From: a virus
Virus record (IMG/VR): IMGVR_UViG_3300031772_000007
Span: 29,826-93,825 of that record
DNA length: 64,000 nt
Direction: 5' to 3' (one strand)
Every line of letters starts with the position of its first letter. Position 1 is the stretch's first letter. Under the pieces are notes generated by a model. That model worked only from the letters and a program-made list of their open reading frames with translations. It ran no database searches and was not told where the DNA came from. Below, in pieces: positions 8,159-15,968 of the stretch. Both the position numbers and the translations under genes were made by a program.

Positions 8159-8565
8159 GCCTTCCTCCACCGCCGGTACTCCGCTTCCGCCGCCCGCCTC
8201 GCTCGGGATGCGCTGCTACGGCTCCCGCGGTACTCGCCCCCCACTGCGTCGATGAGGGTCCACTCCCACTTCCGGGTGTTGATCTGCTCAACCCAGGCGT
8301 GACAGAGCCCGAGTCGAACCTCATAGCCAAAGGGCTTCCACCTTGGCGCACTCACCGCTTTTCCGCCTTCCGCTTCGACGCTTCTTGGAGAATCAAACCC
8401 TCTATCTATCCACTCTAGGGCTTGTTGCGCTCCTCCGCAGCGCAAGGCGATGGTGTAGTTCTTCCCCGCGGCAGCGTCGTCCTCCATTCGCTTCCACTCC
8501 CTGCGCGCCTTCGCTACAAGCTTGGCGCACTCGACGAAGTGCTCCTGCCGCTTGGTCCGTCTCAT
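8137..8565 (-). CDS. Hypothetical protein, beta domain plus basic helix
   Basis: 142 residues. An N-terminal helix (HFVECAKLVAKARREWKRM) leads to a region with GYEVRLGLCHAWVEQINTRK and WEWTLIDAVGGEYRG, probably beta-strands, and a very basic C-terminal helix (ASRARRAAEAEYRRWRKAW). A nucleic-acid contact is possible. Start ATG 8565 is likely. Confidence 0.5.
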   Translation of the reverse strand: MRRTKRQEHFVECAKLVAKARREWKRMEDDAAAGKNYTIALRCGGAQQALEWIDRGFDSPRSVEAEGGKAVSAPRWKPFGYEVRLGLCHAWVEQINTRKWEWTLIDAVGGEYRGSRSSASRARRAAEAEYRRWRKAWQTKGR

Positions 8566-8567
8566 AA

Positions 8568-8867
8568 CTACCTTCCAACGTCTCCGAACCCACCAACCAC
8601 TCGCGCGTGCCCCCACCCGTCCCGCTCGGTGACGGTCCGTGCTTCTACTTTGCCCGGCAGGAGAGCTTTGTCCGCTTCCGCCAGCGCCTCCTCCATCACC
8701 CGCGCCGCGCGTTGGCAGAGGATGTGCTCCTTCCGATCCTCCTCGGCGATGTGCTTCTTCAGGCGGCACCGTTCGCAGACGAGCTTCCTGGCGTGGAGAG
8801 AGATGCGCCGGAGAGCCTGCTGAGTGCGATCCAGGTGCGCGCGTAGGAGATCGGCTTCCGGGTTCAC
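8568..8867 (-). CDS. Small helical protein with CERC pair
   Basis: 99 residues from GTG 8867 with GTGA overlap. Helical start (ADLLRAHLDRTQQALRRIS), then KLVCERCRLKKHIAEED with a CxxC pair and a later Cys, suggesting metal binding or a redox pair. Unknown function. Confidence 0.5.
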   Translation of the reverse strand: MNPEADLLRAHLDRTQQALRRISLHARKLVCERCRLKKHIAEEDRKEHILCQRAARVMEEALAEADKALLPGKVEARTVTERDGWGHARVVGGFGDVGR

Positions 8868-9424
8868 GACTTCCCCACCGCCTTCAGCAACCCGTCCGTC
8901 ACTTCCAACGCCTTCGTCACCGCCGCGTCGATGTCACTCGCGGACCAATCCCAGCAGCTCGGCTTGCCCAGCCTGGAGGGGTCGGCGGAGAGCCCGCACA
9001 TCGCGGCGAGGAGGTGGGAGGCGATGTCGGTGCGAAGCGCCTCCTTGCGCCGCTGGACAATCTGCTCGTCCGTCGGATGGCTCCCGTCACCCGGCCACTT
9101 CGGCTTCAACGGCTGCCGGTAGGCACCTGGCGGGAGCTTCGCTGCCTCCTCCGGCGTGATGAACTCGGGTGGCTCCCCGTAGATCGCCTGATGCCGTTCC
9201 TCTACCGCCTTCTGCTCCTCGACGGTCGGCGGGAGAACCACCGGCTTCAGTTTCGCGGGTGGCGGGACCGGCCTGGCAACCCGCTCCGGTACCGGAATCA
9301 TGGAAGAGGTCAGCAGCTCCTTCGCCGCTGCGAACTTCTCCTTGTGCATCTCCAGCGTGTTCGCTTCCGCCTTCTTCCGTGCCTCGTCGTCCTTCAACGC
9401 CTGCTCCAGCTCCATGTCGGTCAT
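8864..9424 (-). CDS. Hypothetical protein, first gene of an operon
   Basis: 186 residues. A charged N-terminal helix is followed by a proline-rich linker (PVPERVARPVPPPAKLKP) and a C-terminal helical domain containing SCWDWSASDIDAAVTKALEV. It begins a minus-strand operon behind the bipartite promoter-like motif at 9446-9473, with AAGGAGAGGG as ribosome site. Function unknown. Confidence 0.55.
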   Translation of the reverse strand: MTDMELEQALKDDEARKKAEANTLEMHKEKFAAAKELLTSSMIPVPERVARPVPPPAKLKPVVLPPTVEEQKAVEERHQAIYGEPPEFITPEEAAKLPPGAYRQPLKPKWPGDGSHPTDEQIVQRRKEALRTDIASHLLAAMCGLSADPSRLGKPSCWDWSASDIDAAVTKALEVTDGLLKAVGKS

Positions 9425-9445
9425 GTCCCTCTCCTTGGAAAGCTA

Positions 9446-9473
9446 CTTTGCCCGGGGCTTACCCGGTTGTCCC
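9446..9473 (-). promoter_or_regulatory. Bipartite promoter-like motif, copy A
   Basis: On the minus strand GGGACAA starts at 9473 and GGGCAAAG starts exactly 20 bases later (9453). The same two boxes with the same spacing recur at five other sites, mostly just upstream of first genes. The start codon of the downstream gene lies 22 bases beyond. Promoter function is inferred from position and fixed spacing. Confidence 0.6.
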
Positions 9474-9486
9474 CTTCGGTGTCCAA

Positions 9487-9846
9487 TCAGAAGCTCCCTG
9501 TGAGCCGTCGGGCCGCTTCCCGGGCTCGCATCACCTGCTCGACGTGCGCCAGCACGTCCCGGAAGCGCTTGAAGCACACGCCCACCCCGAGCGTGAGGGT
9601 GTTCCCCGGTGGCGAGCGGTCGTAGAAGACGTATTCCGTCCGCGTTCGGAACCGATGCCCCACCCACTCGTGCCGGGAGATGCGGTAGAAGAAGATCGCC
9701 TCCCCCGATGTCTCCCACGGGTTCTTCACCAGAAGAAAGGCGTTTCCCTTCTCGCGGGTGAGCGCCATCCCGTTCGACAGCCGGACGTGGCAGCCCACTC
9801 GGAGCTTGGAGGGAGCGCAACGAATCTCTTGGGTGAGGTTGCCCAT
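9487..9846 (-). CDS. Small protein of the AxxRLxG family
   Basis: 119 residues. A beta-rich body (KLRVGCHVRLSNGMALTRE; EAIFFYRISRHEWVGHRFR) is followed by a C-terminal helix ending AREAARRLTGSF. The closing [DE]AxxRLxG motif recurs in many otherwise dissimilar proteins of this window. ATG 9846 overlaps the stop of the gene before it. Role unknown. Confidence 0.6.
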   Translation of the reverse strand: MGNLTQEIRCAPSKLRVGCHVRLSNGMALTREKGNAFLLVKNPWETSGEAIFFYRISRHEWVGHRFRTRTEYVFYDRSPPGNTLTLGVGVCFKRFRDVLAHVEQVMRAREAARRLTGSF

Positions 9847-10286
9847 CAGTAATACCCCACGGACTCAGGCTTCCCGCCCAGCCGCGTTACCGCATCCCAC
9901 CGGGTGAACAGCGCGTTAGCTTGGTCCAGACACGCCTCCGTGCTCCCCCGATAGAGCACCTTCCTCACTCGGCGCTTCCGAACCCTGTACCAGTGCGACG
10001 AGAGCCACCCGTCATGCAGCTCCGCTTCGTGGTAGTGGTAGTGCCACCTCGGGCGAACCCAGAGATCAAGCCTGTATCCCTCTGCCAAGACGACCCAAGT
10101 GTTCCTGATGTGGTTCGGCTCCACGGTGAGCCCGAGCTGCGTCCCCACAAAGCGCGTCGCCCCGCCCAACGCGCAGATTTCGAGAAAGCGCCTGCGCGCC
10201 GTGCTCGCTCCCTGCTCCTTGAGCAAGTCCTGCCGCGCCCGCTCGCGCATCACCTGCCACTTCCTGTGCCCCTGCCAGTCGCTCAC
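9846..10286 (-). CDS. Protein of the AxxRLxG family
   Basis: 146 residues from GTG 10286 (GTGA overlap). The middle is aromatic and beta-like (YRLDLWVRPRWHYHYHEAE; GWLSSHWYRVRKRRVRK), then a helix leads to WDAVTRLGGKPESVGYY. The gene order and the final motif place it with its neighbours at 9.5-10.7 kb. Unknown function. Confidence 0.55.
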   Translation of the reverse strand: MSDWQGHRKWQVMRERARQDLLKEQGASTARRRFLEICALGGATRFVGTQLGLTVEPNHIRNTWVVLAEGYRLDLWVRPRWHYHYHEAELHDGWLSSHWYRVRKRRVRKVLYRGSTEACLDQANALFTRWDAVTRLGGKPESVGYY

Positions 10287-10636
10287 ACCACGAACCTTGC
10301 CCCGAGGCGCTTCCGCTGTCCCGTCAGCCGTGCAACCGTCTCCGCAGCCTGAAGGCACTGCCTTCCCACCGCGAACGCTTCCTTCACCGTCAGGCAGGAC
10401 TGCTCCCACCTGACGTGGACGCTTGTGGCTGTCTTCTCGAACACCCGGACAAACCACAGGTGCGAAAGCAATGGCTCCAGCATCTTCTGCACAACCACGT
10501 GATGACGGTCGGTGGTGAGCCCCCGCCACCAAAGCACGTAGAACTCCTTGCAGTACGAAACCGTAACCTCCCCCCAGTAGCACTGGCGGTCGGGAATGCC
10601 CCGCCCGTGGACCGGATCCAGCGGAACTCGCTGCAT
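10283..10636 (-). CDS. Protein of the AxxRLxG family
   Basis: 117 residues. ATG 10636 is preferred because it overlaps the stop of the 31-residue gene upstream (TGATG), a reinitiation arrangement. Beta-rich body (FYVLWWRGLTTDRHHVVVQ; LWFVRVFEKTATSVHVRW), then the helix ECFAVG-type region ending AAETVARLTGQRKRLG, a slightly relaxed version of the shared motif. Unknown function. Confidence 0.55.
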   Translation of the reverse strand: MQRVPLDPVHGRGIPDRQCYWGEVTVSYCKEFYVLWWRGLTTDRHHVVVQKMLEPLLSHLWFVRVFEKTATSVHVRWEQSCLTVKEAFAVGRQCLQAAETVARLTGQRKRLGARFVV

Positions 10637-10731
10637 CACGCCCCCAACCGAAGTGCCGCGTCCTCGATTGCCAGCCACACGAGCGCCACCGCCGCCCAGG
10701 CTGCCCAGAACGCTGCTTCGAGGTGGCTCAC
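10636..10731 (-). CDS. 31-residue membrane micropeptide ending in DAALRLGA
   Basis: GTG 10731 gives VSHLEAAFWAAWAAVALVW and ends IEDAALRLGA. It has one hydrophobic segment long enough to span a membrane and then the shared [DE]AxxRLx[GA] motif as its last residues. The start overlaps the stop of the 38-residue gene (GTGA) and its TGA overlaps the next ATG (TGATG), so it lies precisely in a coupled string. Too short for routine gene finders. Confidence 0.5.
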   Translation of the reverse strand: MSHLEAAFWAAWAAVALVWLAIEDAALRLGA

Positions 10732-10844
10732 GTTCCCCCCGGGGCTCCCACCTTCACGTCGTAGTCCTTCCTGTAGAAGTCAACCCACTTGACCCCGTTG
10801 GGGACGTACACTCCTCGTGCTCGCATGATGTCGTGCAGGCGCAT
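10728..10844 (-). CDS. 38-residue small protein
   Basis: ATG 10844 with a strong GGGGAGGAGAG site about 20 bases below the promoter-like motif at 10864-10891. The product begins MRLHDIMRARGVYVPNGVKW and ends DFYRKDYDVKVGAPGGT. It is the first gene of the transcription unit running to 9487. Unknown function. Confidence 0.5.
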   Translation of the reverse strand: MRLHDIMRARGVYVPNGVKWVDFYRKDYDVKVGAPGGT

Positions 10845-10863
10845 GTCTCTCTCCTCCCCAGAA

Positions 10864-10891
10864 CCTTGCCCGCCGCGCCGCCGGTTGTCCC
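10864..10891 (-). promoter_or_regulatory. Bipartite promoter-like motif, copy B
   Basis: Minus strand GGGACAA at 10891 and GGGCAAGG 20 bases on (10871). It sits just past the terminase stop codon and 20 bases before the start of the 38-residue gene, a natural promoter position. Confidence 0.6.
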
Positions 10892-10892
10892 G

Positions 10893-12449
10893 CTACCGGC
10901 GCACCACGTCCAAGTGGGTCTGCACCGCCTTGAGCGCGCCGAGGCGCACGCCCTCCCGCGCGAACCAGCTCGCCATGAGGCGGTCCCCGGTGTGCGCCCG
11001 CGGGTCATAGAACAGCATCTCGTTCACCCACTCGTAGAGCTGCGGGTGGAGGCTGCCGTCCGTGTTGGGGATGATCCACTTCCGCCCCGCCATCTCCGCC
11101 GCGATGGACTCAATGCCGAATTCAGGGTGCGCCTTGTTCCTGCCCGTCGTGAACGCCCTGATCGGCACCGCGAAGTCCCGCCGTGCGAACTGGATGATGA
11201 AGTCCTGCGCCGCGTTGTTCTCCACGATGCAGATGGAGAAGTAGCGCCGATGGTGGTCGATGATCTTCAGGATGATTTCCGGCCCAGCCCAACGTCCCGC
11301 CTCGACGTTCAACACCTCGCGGTCGCCGTTCGGGTGCGCCGCGATGGTGAACAGGCAGGTGAGGTCCGCGCCGTCCTTCTGTTGCACCGCCAGGTCCACC
11401 CCGGTGTACGTCTTGATGCCGTTCGGTAGCGCCTGGAGCCCGTGGCAGAGCCGCTTCCCATTCCCGCGCTCCAAGCACCAGCCCACCCACTCCTTGCGGA
11501 AGCGCGCTTCCTCATCGCTTCGGGCGACGCAGAGCATCGTGCGCGCGAACTCCAACGGCCCCCGCTCCTCCTTCACCCGCTGGATGCGCTCCATCGGCCA
11601 CCGCTCGGGCCAACGCGGCTGCCCGTCGTCCCCCAGCACCGGGTAGCGCATCGCCACCCACCCTGGGAGCTTCGCCAGCCGGTGGAGGGCGTCATCTGGG
11701 TGGAAGGCGGTCCCAATCACCAGCACCCGCGCCTTCGCCGTGAGACGGGAGAAGAGGGACGCCTGAATCCACTGGAAGCAGTCCTCCCGCATCTTGGCGG
11801 AGCGGGTGTTCTCCGTGTCGAGGAGGTCGTCCACGATGAGGATGTCGATGCGGCTTCCCAGCACGTTGCCGTGGACGCCGAGGGTCTGCACGCTCGGGTC
11901 CTTGCTCTGGTAGGGGCGCGCAATCGTGATGGCACGGCTGGTCCACTGCTCCTTGCCAGGACGAAGCTCGGGGAAGACGGCGTGCAGCTCCGGGCTCGCC
12001 TCGATGTACCGCTTGATGGTGCGGAGGATCTTGTCCGCCTGCCCCGCAGTGTTACTGACAACGGCCACGCGGAGCGTCGGGTCCTGCCCAAGAAGCCAGA
12101 GCGTCCGGGCAATCGCCACCTGCCACGTCTTGCCCGACTCGACCGAACTCCAGATGATAAGCCGGTCGTGCAGCTCCGCCAGCTCGTGCCAGGCGACGTG
12201 GCAGGAGGCTTGGTCCAGCGGGAGCCCCGTCTTCTCGTCCCGCATGACCGCGGTGGAGAAGGCGTCGATGTCAATGCGCGCCGCTTCGACCAGCTCCCGG
12301 TTCAGGAAGGCGTCCGCCTCGGGGTCGAACTCCAGCTCGTCGGGGATGGCGGTCACGGTCGGAGGCATTCCAGCAGGCCAGCCCTGCGCGTCAGCTCTTC
12401 CCAGCCCCCGTTTGAGGATGTTGTTCAGCCCCAGATGTTGGACCAGCAC
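10893..12449 (-). CDS. Terminase large subunit
   Basis: 518 residues, normal for a large terminase, the packaging motor and DNA-cutting subunit. A Walker A-like IIWSSVESGKTWQVA near residue 105, Walker B RIDILIVDDLLD near residue 210, a coupling segment (VLVIGTAFHPDD) and the RNase-H-like nuclease (YTGVDLAVQQKDGAD; ICIVENNAAQDF) occur in order. The first residue of Walker A deviates from the consensus. The chosen start (12449) overlaps the small-subunit gene by about 58 bases; a later start is possible. Confidence 0.92.
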   Translation of the reverse strand: MLVQHLGLNNILKRGLGRADAQGWPAGMPPTVTAIPDELEFDPEADAFLNRELVEAARIDIDAFSTAVMRDEKTGLPLDQASCHVAWHELAELHDRLIIWSSVESGKTWQVAIARTLWLLGQDPTLRVAVVSNTAGQADKILRTIKRYIEASPELHAVFPELRPGKEQWTSRAITIARPYQSKDPSVQTLGVHGNVLGSRIDILIVDDLLDTENTRSAKMREDCFQWIQASLFSRLTAKARVLVIGTAFHPDDALHRLAKLPGWVAMRYPVLGDDGQPRWPERWPMERIQRVKEERGPLEFARTMLCVARSDEEARFRKEWVGWCLERGNGKRLCHGLQALPNGIKTYTGVDLAVQQKDGADLTCLFTIAAHPNGDREVLNVEAGRWAGPEIILKIIDHHRRYFSICIVENNAAQDFIIQFARRDFAVPIRAFTTGRNKAHPEFGIESIAAEMAGRKWIIPNTDGSLHPQLYEWVNEMLFYDPRAHTGDRLMASWFAREGVRLGALKAVQTHLDVVRR

Positions 12450-13362
12450 CCGCCCCTCCTTGCACCAGAATCAATCCCTTGGCCTTCGCCCGCTCCAGCG
12501 CCCGCGCAACCGCTTTCAGCTTGATTTCCCGCTCCTCGATGCTGGAGTCCATGCTCTGCACCCCGATGACCTCGGTGGGCTGCCCCACCCGGAGCCGTTC
12601 CCCTTGGAGAGCCAGGATGATCGTCCGCTCCCCCATCTCCGCCAGGTGCATCATGTCCCTCGCCGTCTTGATGGCTTCCCGCGGAGACAGCTTGGACAGG
12701 TCCCCGAGCGCGGTGTGGAGCTGAGCAGCGATGGTCTGCGCGTCCTTCAGGAGCAGCGCCACGATGGCAGCGGCGGACAGCGCCGCCTTCCGCCCGAACT
12801 TCGCCGCGTTCGCCTCATCCGCCAGCGTCTCCGCGGCGTCCACCTTCGCCTTCACCAGCAGGTCCGCCAGCCGCCGCTTGGCCTCAATCTCCGCCCCCTG
12901 GAGGGTCGCCTGCGCCGCCTTCTGCGCGTCATCCACCTTGGACCGTGCCAGCTCCTCCACCTTGGCGAGCTGCGCCTGCGCGGCATCCAGGGTCGCCATC
13001 GCCTTGGCTTCCGCCACCCGGGCGTTCTCCGCCGCCTTCACCAGCATGTCGGTGGCGTCGATGGCCTCCGTTCGCGCCTGCGCCAACGAGGTGGATAGAA
13101 CGGACTCCACCACTTCCTTCTGCTCCTCAGTGGTGATACCCGCTCGCGCCGCCCGGGCGAGGAGACTGTCCATCTGGAGCTGATCGCGGACGGGAAGTGC
13201 GCCTTGAACGGTCGGCCAGCCCCGCTCGTACAACCGTTTCGCCGTGAGTCGGTCCATCTTGACCCTATCGGCGACCAGTTGGTGATGCACCCCCAGCTCG
13301 CGGTACGCTGCAAGCACCGCGTTGTAGCGTTGGATGGTCCGCGCTCGGTTGCCCCTCGCCAT
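12391..13362 (-). CDS. Probable terminase small subunit / DNA-binding coiled-coil protein
   Basis: 323 residues directly upstream of the large terminase. The N-terminus has a helix-turn-helix-like stretch (YRELGVHHQLVADRVKMDRL then AKRLYERGW), suited to recognising the packaging site. The centre is a long Ala-rich coiled coil (KVEELARSKVDDAQKAAQ). The C-terminus is Gly-rich. It is longer than most small terminases, so identity rests mainly on position and the N-terminal fold. Confidence 0.6.
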   Translation of the reverse strand: MARGNRARTIQRYNAVLAAYRELGVHHQLVADRVKMDRLTAKRLYERGWPTVQGALPVRDQLQMDSLLARAARAGITTEEQKEVVESVLSTSLAQARTEAIDATDMLVKAAENARVAEAKAMATLDAAQAQLAKVEELARSKVDDAQKAAQATLQGAEIEAKRRLADLLVKAKVDAAETLADEANAAKFGRKAALSAAAIVALLLKDAQTIAAQLHTALGDLSKLSPREAIKTARDMMHLAEMGERTIILALQGERLRVGQPTEVIGVQSMDSSIEEREIKLKAVARALERAKAKGLILVQGGAGAGPTSGAEQHPQTGAGKS

Positions 13363-13485
13363 GCTCAATACCCCCTCGCAACCCCTTCCGAATAGCACGA
13401 GGAGGCTCGCGCGGTCCAGCCTCCCTCGGGCAATACCCGGCGTCCGGTGCTCCCCGTGACCTAATACCCGGTGAACCCCCGCGGG
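13363..13485 (-). promoter_or_regulatory. Leader of the terminase operon with AATACCC repeats
   Basis: This gap of about 120 bases has no gene. AATACCCGGCG at 13432-13442 and AATACCCGGTG at 13463-13473 are direct repeats 31 bases apart, and a third AATACCCC lies at 13367-13374 next to the start codon. Repeats in front of the packaging genes could be promoter or operator elements; this is inference. Confidence 0.35.
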
Positions 13486-13821
13486 TTAATCCTCCGTGTT
13501 CCCGCGAAGACGCCCCGCCGCTTCTACTGCGCGCAGGTACACTTCCACGCCTTCCGCTGCTTCTCGAAGGTTCCGGTAGGGCGGGAGGGGGGATTCACCC
13601 TGGTTGAAGACCTCCAACCCTGACTGAACGAGCCACCAGCGTCGGACCCTCCTCTCGTTCCTCCCGGGAGGGTAATACTCCGCGTCCACCTGCGCCTTCC
13701 GGTAACGGGTGCCACTGCCCCAAGAACCCGGTTCCCCCTGGACACACACTGTAACGACCCACATGCCCCTGCCGCGCACGGTTAGGCTCAGCCCGGGGCG
13801 GATTCGTTGCCAGCACCTCAT
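13486..13821 (-). CDS. AxxRLxG-family protein, tandem paralogue 1
   Basis: 111 residues. MRCWQRIRPGLSLTVRGRGM opens a beta-rich domain, and the protein ends LRAVEAAGRLRGNTED. The next gene upstream has the same beginning (MRKWEGIRPGVNL) and the same ending (AARMLQGDTED), so these are tandem duplicates with conserved ends and diverged middles. ATGA overlap joins the two. Unknown function. Confidence 0.6.
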   Translation of the reverse strand: MRCWQRIRPGLSLTVRGRGMWVVTVCVQGEPGSWGSGTRYRKAQVDAEYYPPGRNERRVRRWWLVQSGLEVFNQGESPLPPYRNLREAAEGVEVYLRAVEAAGRLRGNTED

Positions 13822-14153
13822 CAGTCTTCCGTGTCCCCCTGGAGCATCCGTGCTGCCGCTCGGGCTCTCAGGTGCTCCTCTCCCTTCGCTGCCGCTACCT
13901 CCACCGTGCTAAACACCCCGAAGGGGAGATCCTGCCGATGGGTTCCTCGAAAGGCTCCGTTCGAGACGTACTCCATCAACCGCCACCCGTGGACCTTCTT
14001 GGTCGCCGTCACCTCGGGGACGATGTAGACCGCCTCGTGCCGAACGAAGCCTGTCTCCTCCATGCTCCCTGCGGTGCAGACCGTGAGGAACCAGAAACCG
14101 TTGGCCTGCCGGGTGAGGTTCACCCCGGGACGGATGCCCTCCCACTTACGCAT
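13821..14153 (-). CDS. AxxRLxG-family protein, tandem paralogue 2
   Basis: 110 residues, paralogue of the 13486-13821 product: same IRPG opening, WFLTVCTAGSME strand in the place of WVVTVCVQGEPG, and same xxGxTED end. The final motif is relaxed (AAARMLQG). Likely one small alpha/beta fold. Unknown function. Confidence 0.6.
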   Translation of the reverse strand: MRKWEGIRPGVNLTRQANGFWFLTVCTAGSMEETGFVRHEAVYIVPEVTATKKVHGWRLMEYVSNGAFRGTHRQDLPFGVFSTVEVAAAKGEEHLRARAAARMLQGDTED

Positions 14154-14466
14154 CCCCGCCCCCGAGCCGCCGGACGGCTTCCCTCACCCTCAACAGCTTC
14201 TTCGCGCCAGCCACGGCTTGCCGAAGGTAATGGTAGCGCGGTCGCGGGTCCACGAGCACCCGCAACCTCCAATCCAAGATGTCACCCCGCTCCCGTAGCT
14301 CATACACCTCGTAAACACGCCAGAACCTTAGTTCTTTGCGGAGAGTGCAGCTCAACCCGCCGCACCGGACTATCCACTCCCGGGGCTCGTCCTCGTGCCC
14401 CGTCTTGGCCGGATGAGAAGCGACAAAGAAGCCCTCTCCTTGGTCCCTGGTGACACCGCGGGCCAT
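14146..14466 (-). CDS. AxxRLxG-family protein
   Basis: 106 residues. Beta-rich segments (EWIVRCGGLSCTLRKELRF; LDWRLRVLVDPRPRYHYL), then a helix GAKKLLRVREAVRRLGGGDA. The end carries the strict shared motif. Starts at ATG 14466, overlapping the preceding stop. Confidence 0.55.
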   Translation of the reverse strand: MARGVTRDQGEGFFVASHPAKTGHEDEPREWIVRCGGLSCTLRKELRFWRVYEVYELRERGDILDWRLRVLVDPRPRYHYLRQAVAGAKKLLRVREAVRRLGGGDA

Positions 14467-14765
14467 CACCCTACCCCTTTCAGCCGGTCCACCGCATCCA
14501 TCGCTCTCAGGGCAGCCTCCGCCGCCTGGAAGGCTTCCCGGACCGTGCCCGTGGCGATCCGCCGGATACCTGGCGGGAAGACGGCAATCCAGGTCCCACC
14601 CAGCGTCCGGTACACCTCGGCGTCCCGCGTGACGTAGGGCTCGAAGTCCGTATGTCTTTGTAGACCCACCCCTGTACCCAAGGACAGCAGGTAGTCGGGT
14701 GCGCCAACCTCGCTGGAAGGCGCGTTGTCGATGACCAGCCCGGTCTTGGTGACGACGCGCCTCAT
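14466..14765 (-). CDS. AxxRLxG-family protein
   Basis: 99 residues. VYRTLGGTWIAVFPPGIRR forms the likely central strands, followed by FQAAEAALRAMDAVDRLKG at the C-terminus. The helix plus DAVDRLKG ending is one of the clearest examples of the shared motif. Unknown function. Confidence 0.55.
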   Translation of the reverse strand: MRRVVTKTGLVIDNAPSSEVGAPDYLLSLGTGVGLQRHTDFEPYVTRDAEVYRTLGGTWIAVFPPGIRRIATGTVREAFQAAEAALRAMDAVDRLKGVG

Positions 14766-15082
14766 CGCCGCCGCTCCCCCGCCGTCAGCCGGTAGATGGC
14801 GTCCGTTCGCTCCGCCCACCGCAGCACCCCCTCCGGGTGCAAGAACTTCATGCTCCGAACCCGAAAGGCTCCCCAGCGCAGGTTCCGGCGGTCCTCGATG
14901 ATGGCGATCCGCCCCATCGCCGCTATCACCACCCGGAAGACGTAGTCCGGTCGCGTTCCGACGGACTCCGGGGTGTCCCCTCCGAACCGGATACCCAACG
15001 CCTCCACCCGCCATCTCCCGCTTTGCTCTACGAGCTGGTCGAACAGGGAATGGTAGACCTCCTGCATCGCCGACACGGGCAT
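14762..15082 (-). CDS. AxxRLxG-family protein
   Basis: 106 residues from ATG 15082 (GGGAGAAGG site). YVFRVVIAAMGRIAIIEDRR is a hydrophobic beta hairpin; the end is LRWAERTDAIYRLTAGERRR, with the shared motif near the terminus. Overlaps the next gene by four bases. Confidence 0.55.
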   Translation of the reverse strand: MPVSAMQEVYHSLFDQLVEQSGRWRVEALGIRFGGDTPESVGTRPDYVFRVVIAAMGRIAIIEDRRNLRWGAFRVRSMKFLHPEGVLRWAERTDAIYRLTAGERRR

Positions 15083-15120
15083 CACCTTCTCCCACCGAAG
15101 CCCGCGTTGCGCTTCCAGCC

Positions 15121-15393
15121 TCACACTTTCCAACCCGCCTTCCTGATGTCGTCCCAACTGTAAACCGCGACCGATTCGTGCCCGTCCGGCTCGTGTCCAC
15201 CCACGCTGAGGAACCAGTTGCCGGTGAGCCGATGCACTGCGTCAACCAGCGAGGCGTACTCGGCGTCGTGATCTGCCGCCGTATGCGGGCTGTCGAACCG
15301 CCGCACCCGCCCGTGGTGTACCTGCTCGTCGAGCCATCCCCGGGGGAGCTTGTGCTTCCGCCAGAGCTGCCCGTAGGTCAGCCATTCGCCCAA
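15121..15393 (-). CDS. AxxRLxG-family protein, probable TTG start
   Basis: 90 residues. TTG 15393 is chosen because GGGAGG lies at normal spacing and no ATG or GTG is close. WLTYGQLWRKHKLPRGWLDE looks like a winged-helix/excisionase-type DNA-binding start, similar to DIWRDLKMTRGGLDVLVRSG in the 18621-19154 product. The centre has SLVDAVHRLTGNWFLSVGG, so here the motif is internal, followed by a predicted strand. Confidence 0.5.
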   Translation of the reverse strand: MGEWLTYGQLWRKHKLPRGWLDEQVHHGRVRRFDSPHTAADHDAEYASLVDAVHRLTGNWFLSVGGHEPDGHESVAVYSWDDIRKAGWKV

Positions 15394-15743
15394 GGGTCTG
15401 CCCTCCCTCCCAACCGCCGCTGCGCGTCCCAAATCCTGAAGGCTCGCACCGACCGCCGCTGTGCTTCCTCGAAGGTCGGGAACCAGTGCTGCACGCCCGA
15501 CGGTCCATCCACCCGCCACCGCACCTCCGCGAAGGTCGGCGGGAAGATGCTCATCTCGACCGGGTGGTAGAAGGCAATCTTCTCCGGGTTGCCGGGGTCC
15601 AGGTAGTCCCCTCCGACCGGAATGCTCAACCGGACGATGAAGTACGCCTGCCCCGACTTCCCCTTGTCGTCGAGTGGCATCACCCTCTGAAGGTCGATGC
15701 CTCCCCCCAGCTTCCGCTCCCACACGACGACCGGGACAGTCAT
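15378..15743 (-). CDS. AxxRLxG-family protein
   Basis: 121 residues. PVVVWERKLGGGIDLQRVM and GQAYFIVRLSIPVGGDYLD suggest beta-sheet; the helix FEEAQRRSVRAFRIWDAQRRLGG (split here only for length) carries the shared motif near the end. Starts at ATG 15743. Confidence 0.55.
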   Translation of the reverse strand: MTVPVVVWERKLGGGIDLQRVMPLDDKGKSGQAYFIVRLSIPVGGDYLDPGNPEKIAFYHPVEMSIFPPTFAEVRWRVDGPSGVQHWFPTFEEAQRRSVRAFRIWDAQRRLGGRADPWANG

Positions 15744-15967
15744 CAATGCCCCCCGGAGCGCCGAAGGTCCGCCCAAGCGGGCCAGACGTGGACCGTGCGC
15801 CCCTTTCCGGGGATGCCCGCCTCCCCCAGCTCCGCTCGACAGACGGCGCACTGCACCGCCGGTCCACACCGGCAGGTCTTGCTCTCCTCGTGCGCCGTGT
15901 CGAGCCCTTCCCGGTGGAGCACCACCAACCCATTCCGATGCCCACAGGTGTTCTTCGGCTGCGCCAT
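15743..15967 (-). CDS. Small Cys/His-rich zinc-finger-like protein
   Basis: 74 residues. CGHRNGLVVLH, then CRCGPAVQCAVCRAELGEAG gives six cysteines and several histidines, consistent with a compact zinc ribbon. It lacks the motif carried by its neighbours. ATGA overlaps the next gene. Confidence 0.55.
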   Translation of the reverse strand: MAQPKNTCGHRNGLVVLHREGLDTAHEESKTCRCGPAVQCAVCRAELGEAGIPGKGRTVHVWPAWADLRRSGGH

Positions 15968-15968
15968 C

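Noticed and set aside
8305-8325. GAGTCGAAC, complement of a tRNA T-loop, on the plus strand
   Set aside because: Lies within a coding region and no anticodon or D arm can be drawn around it. The same holds for 30966.
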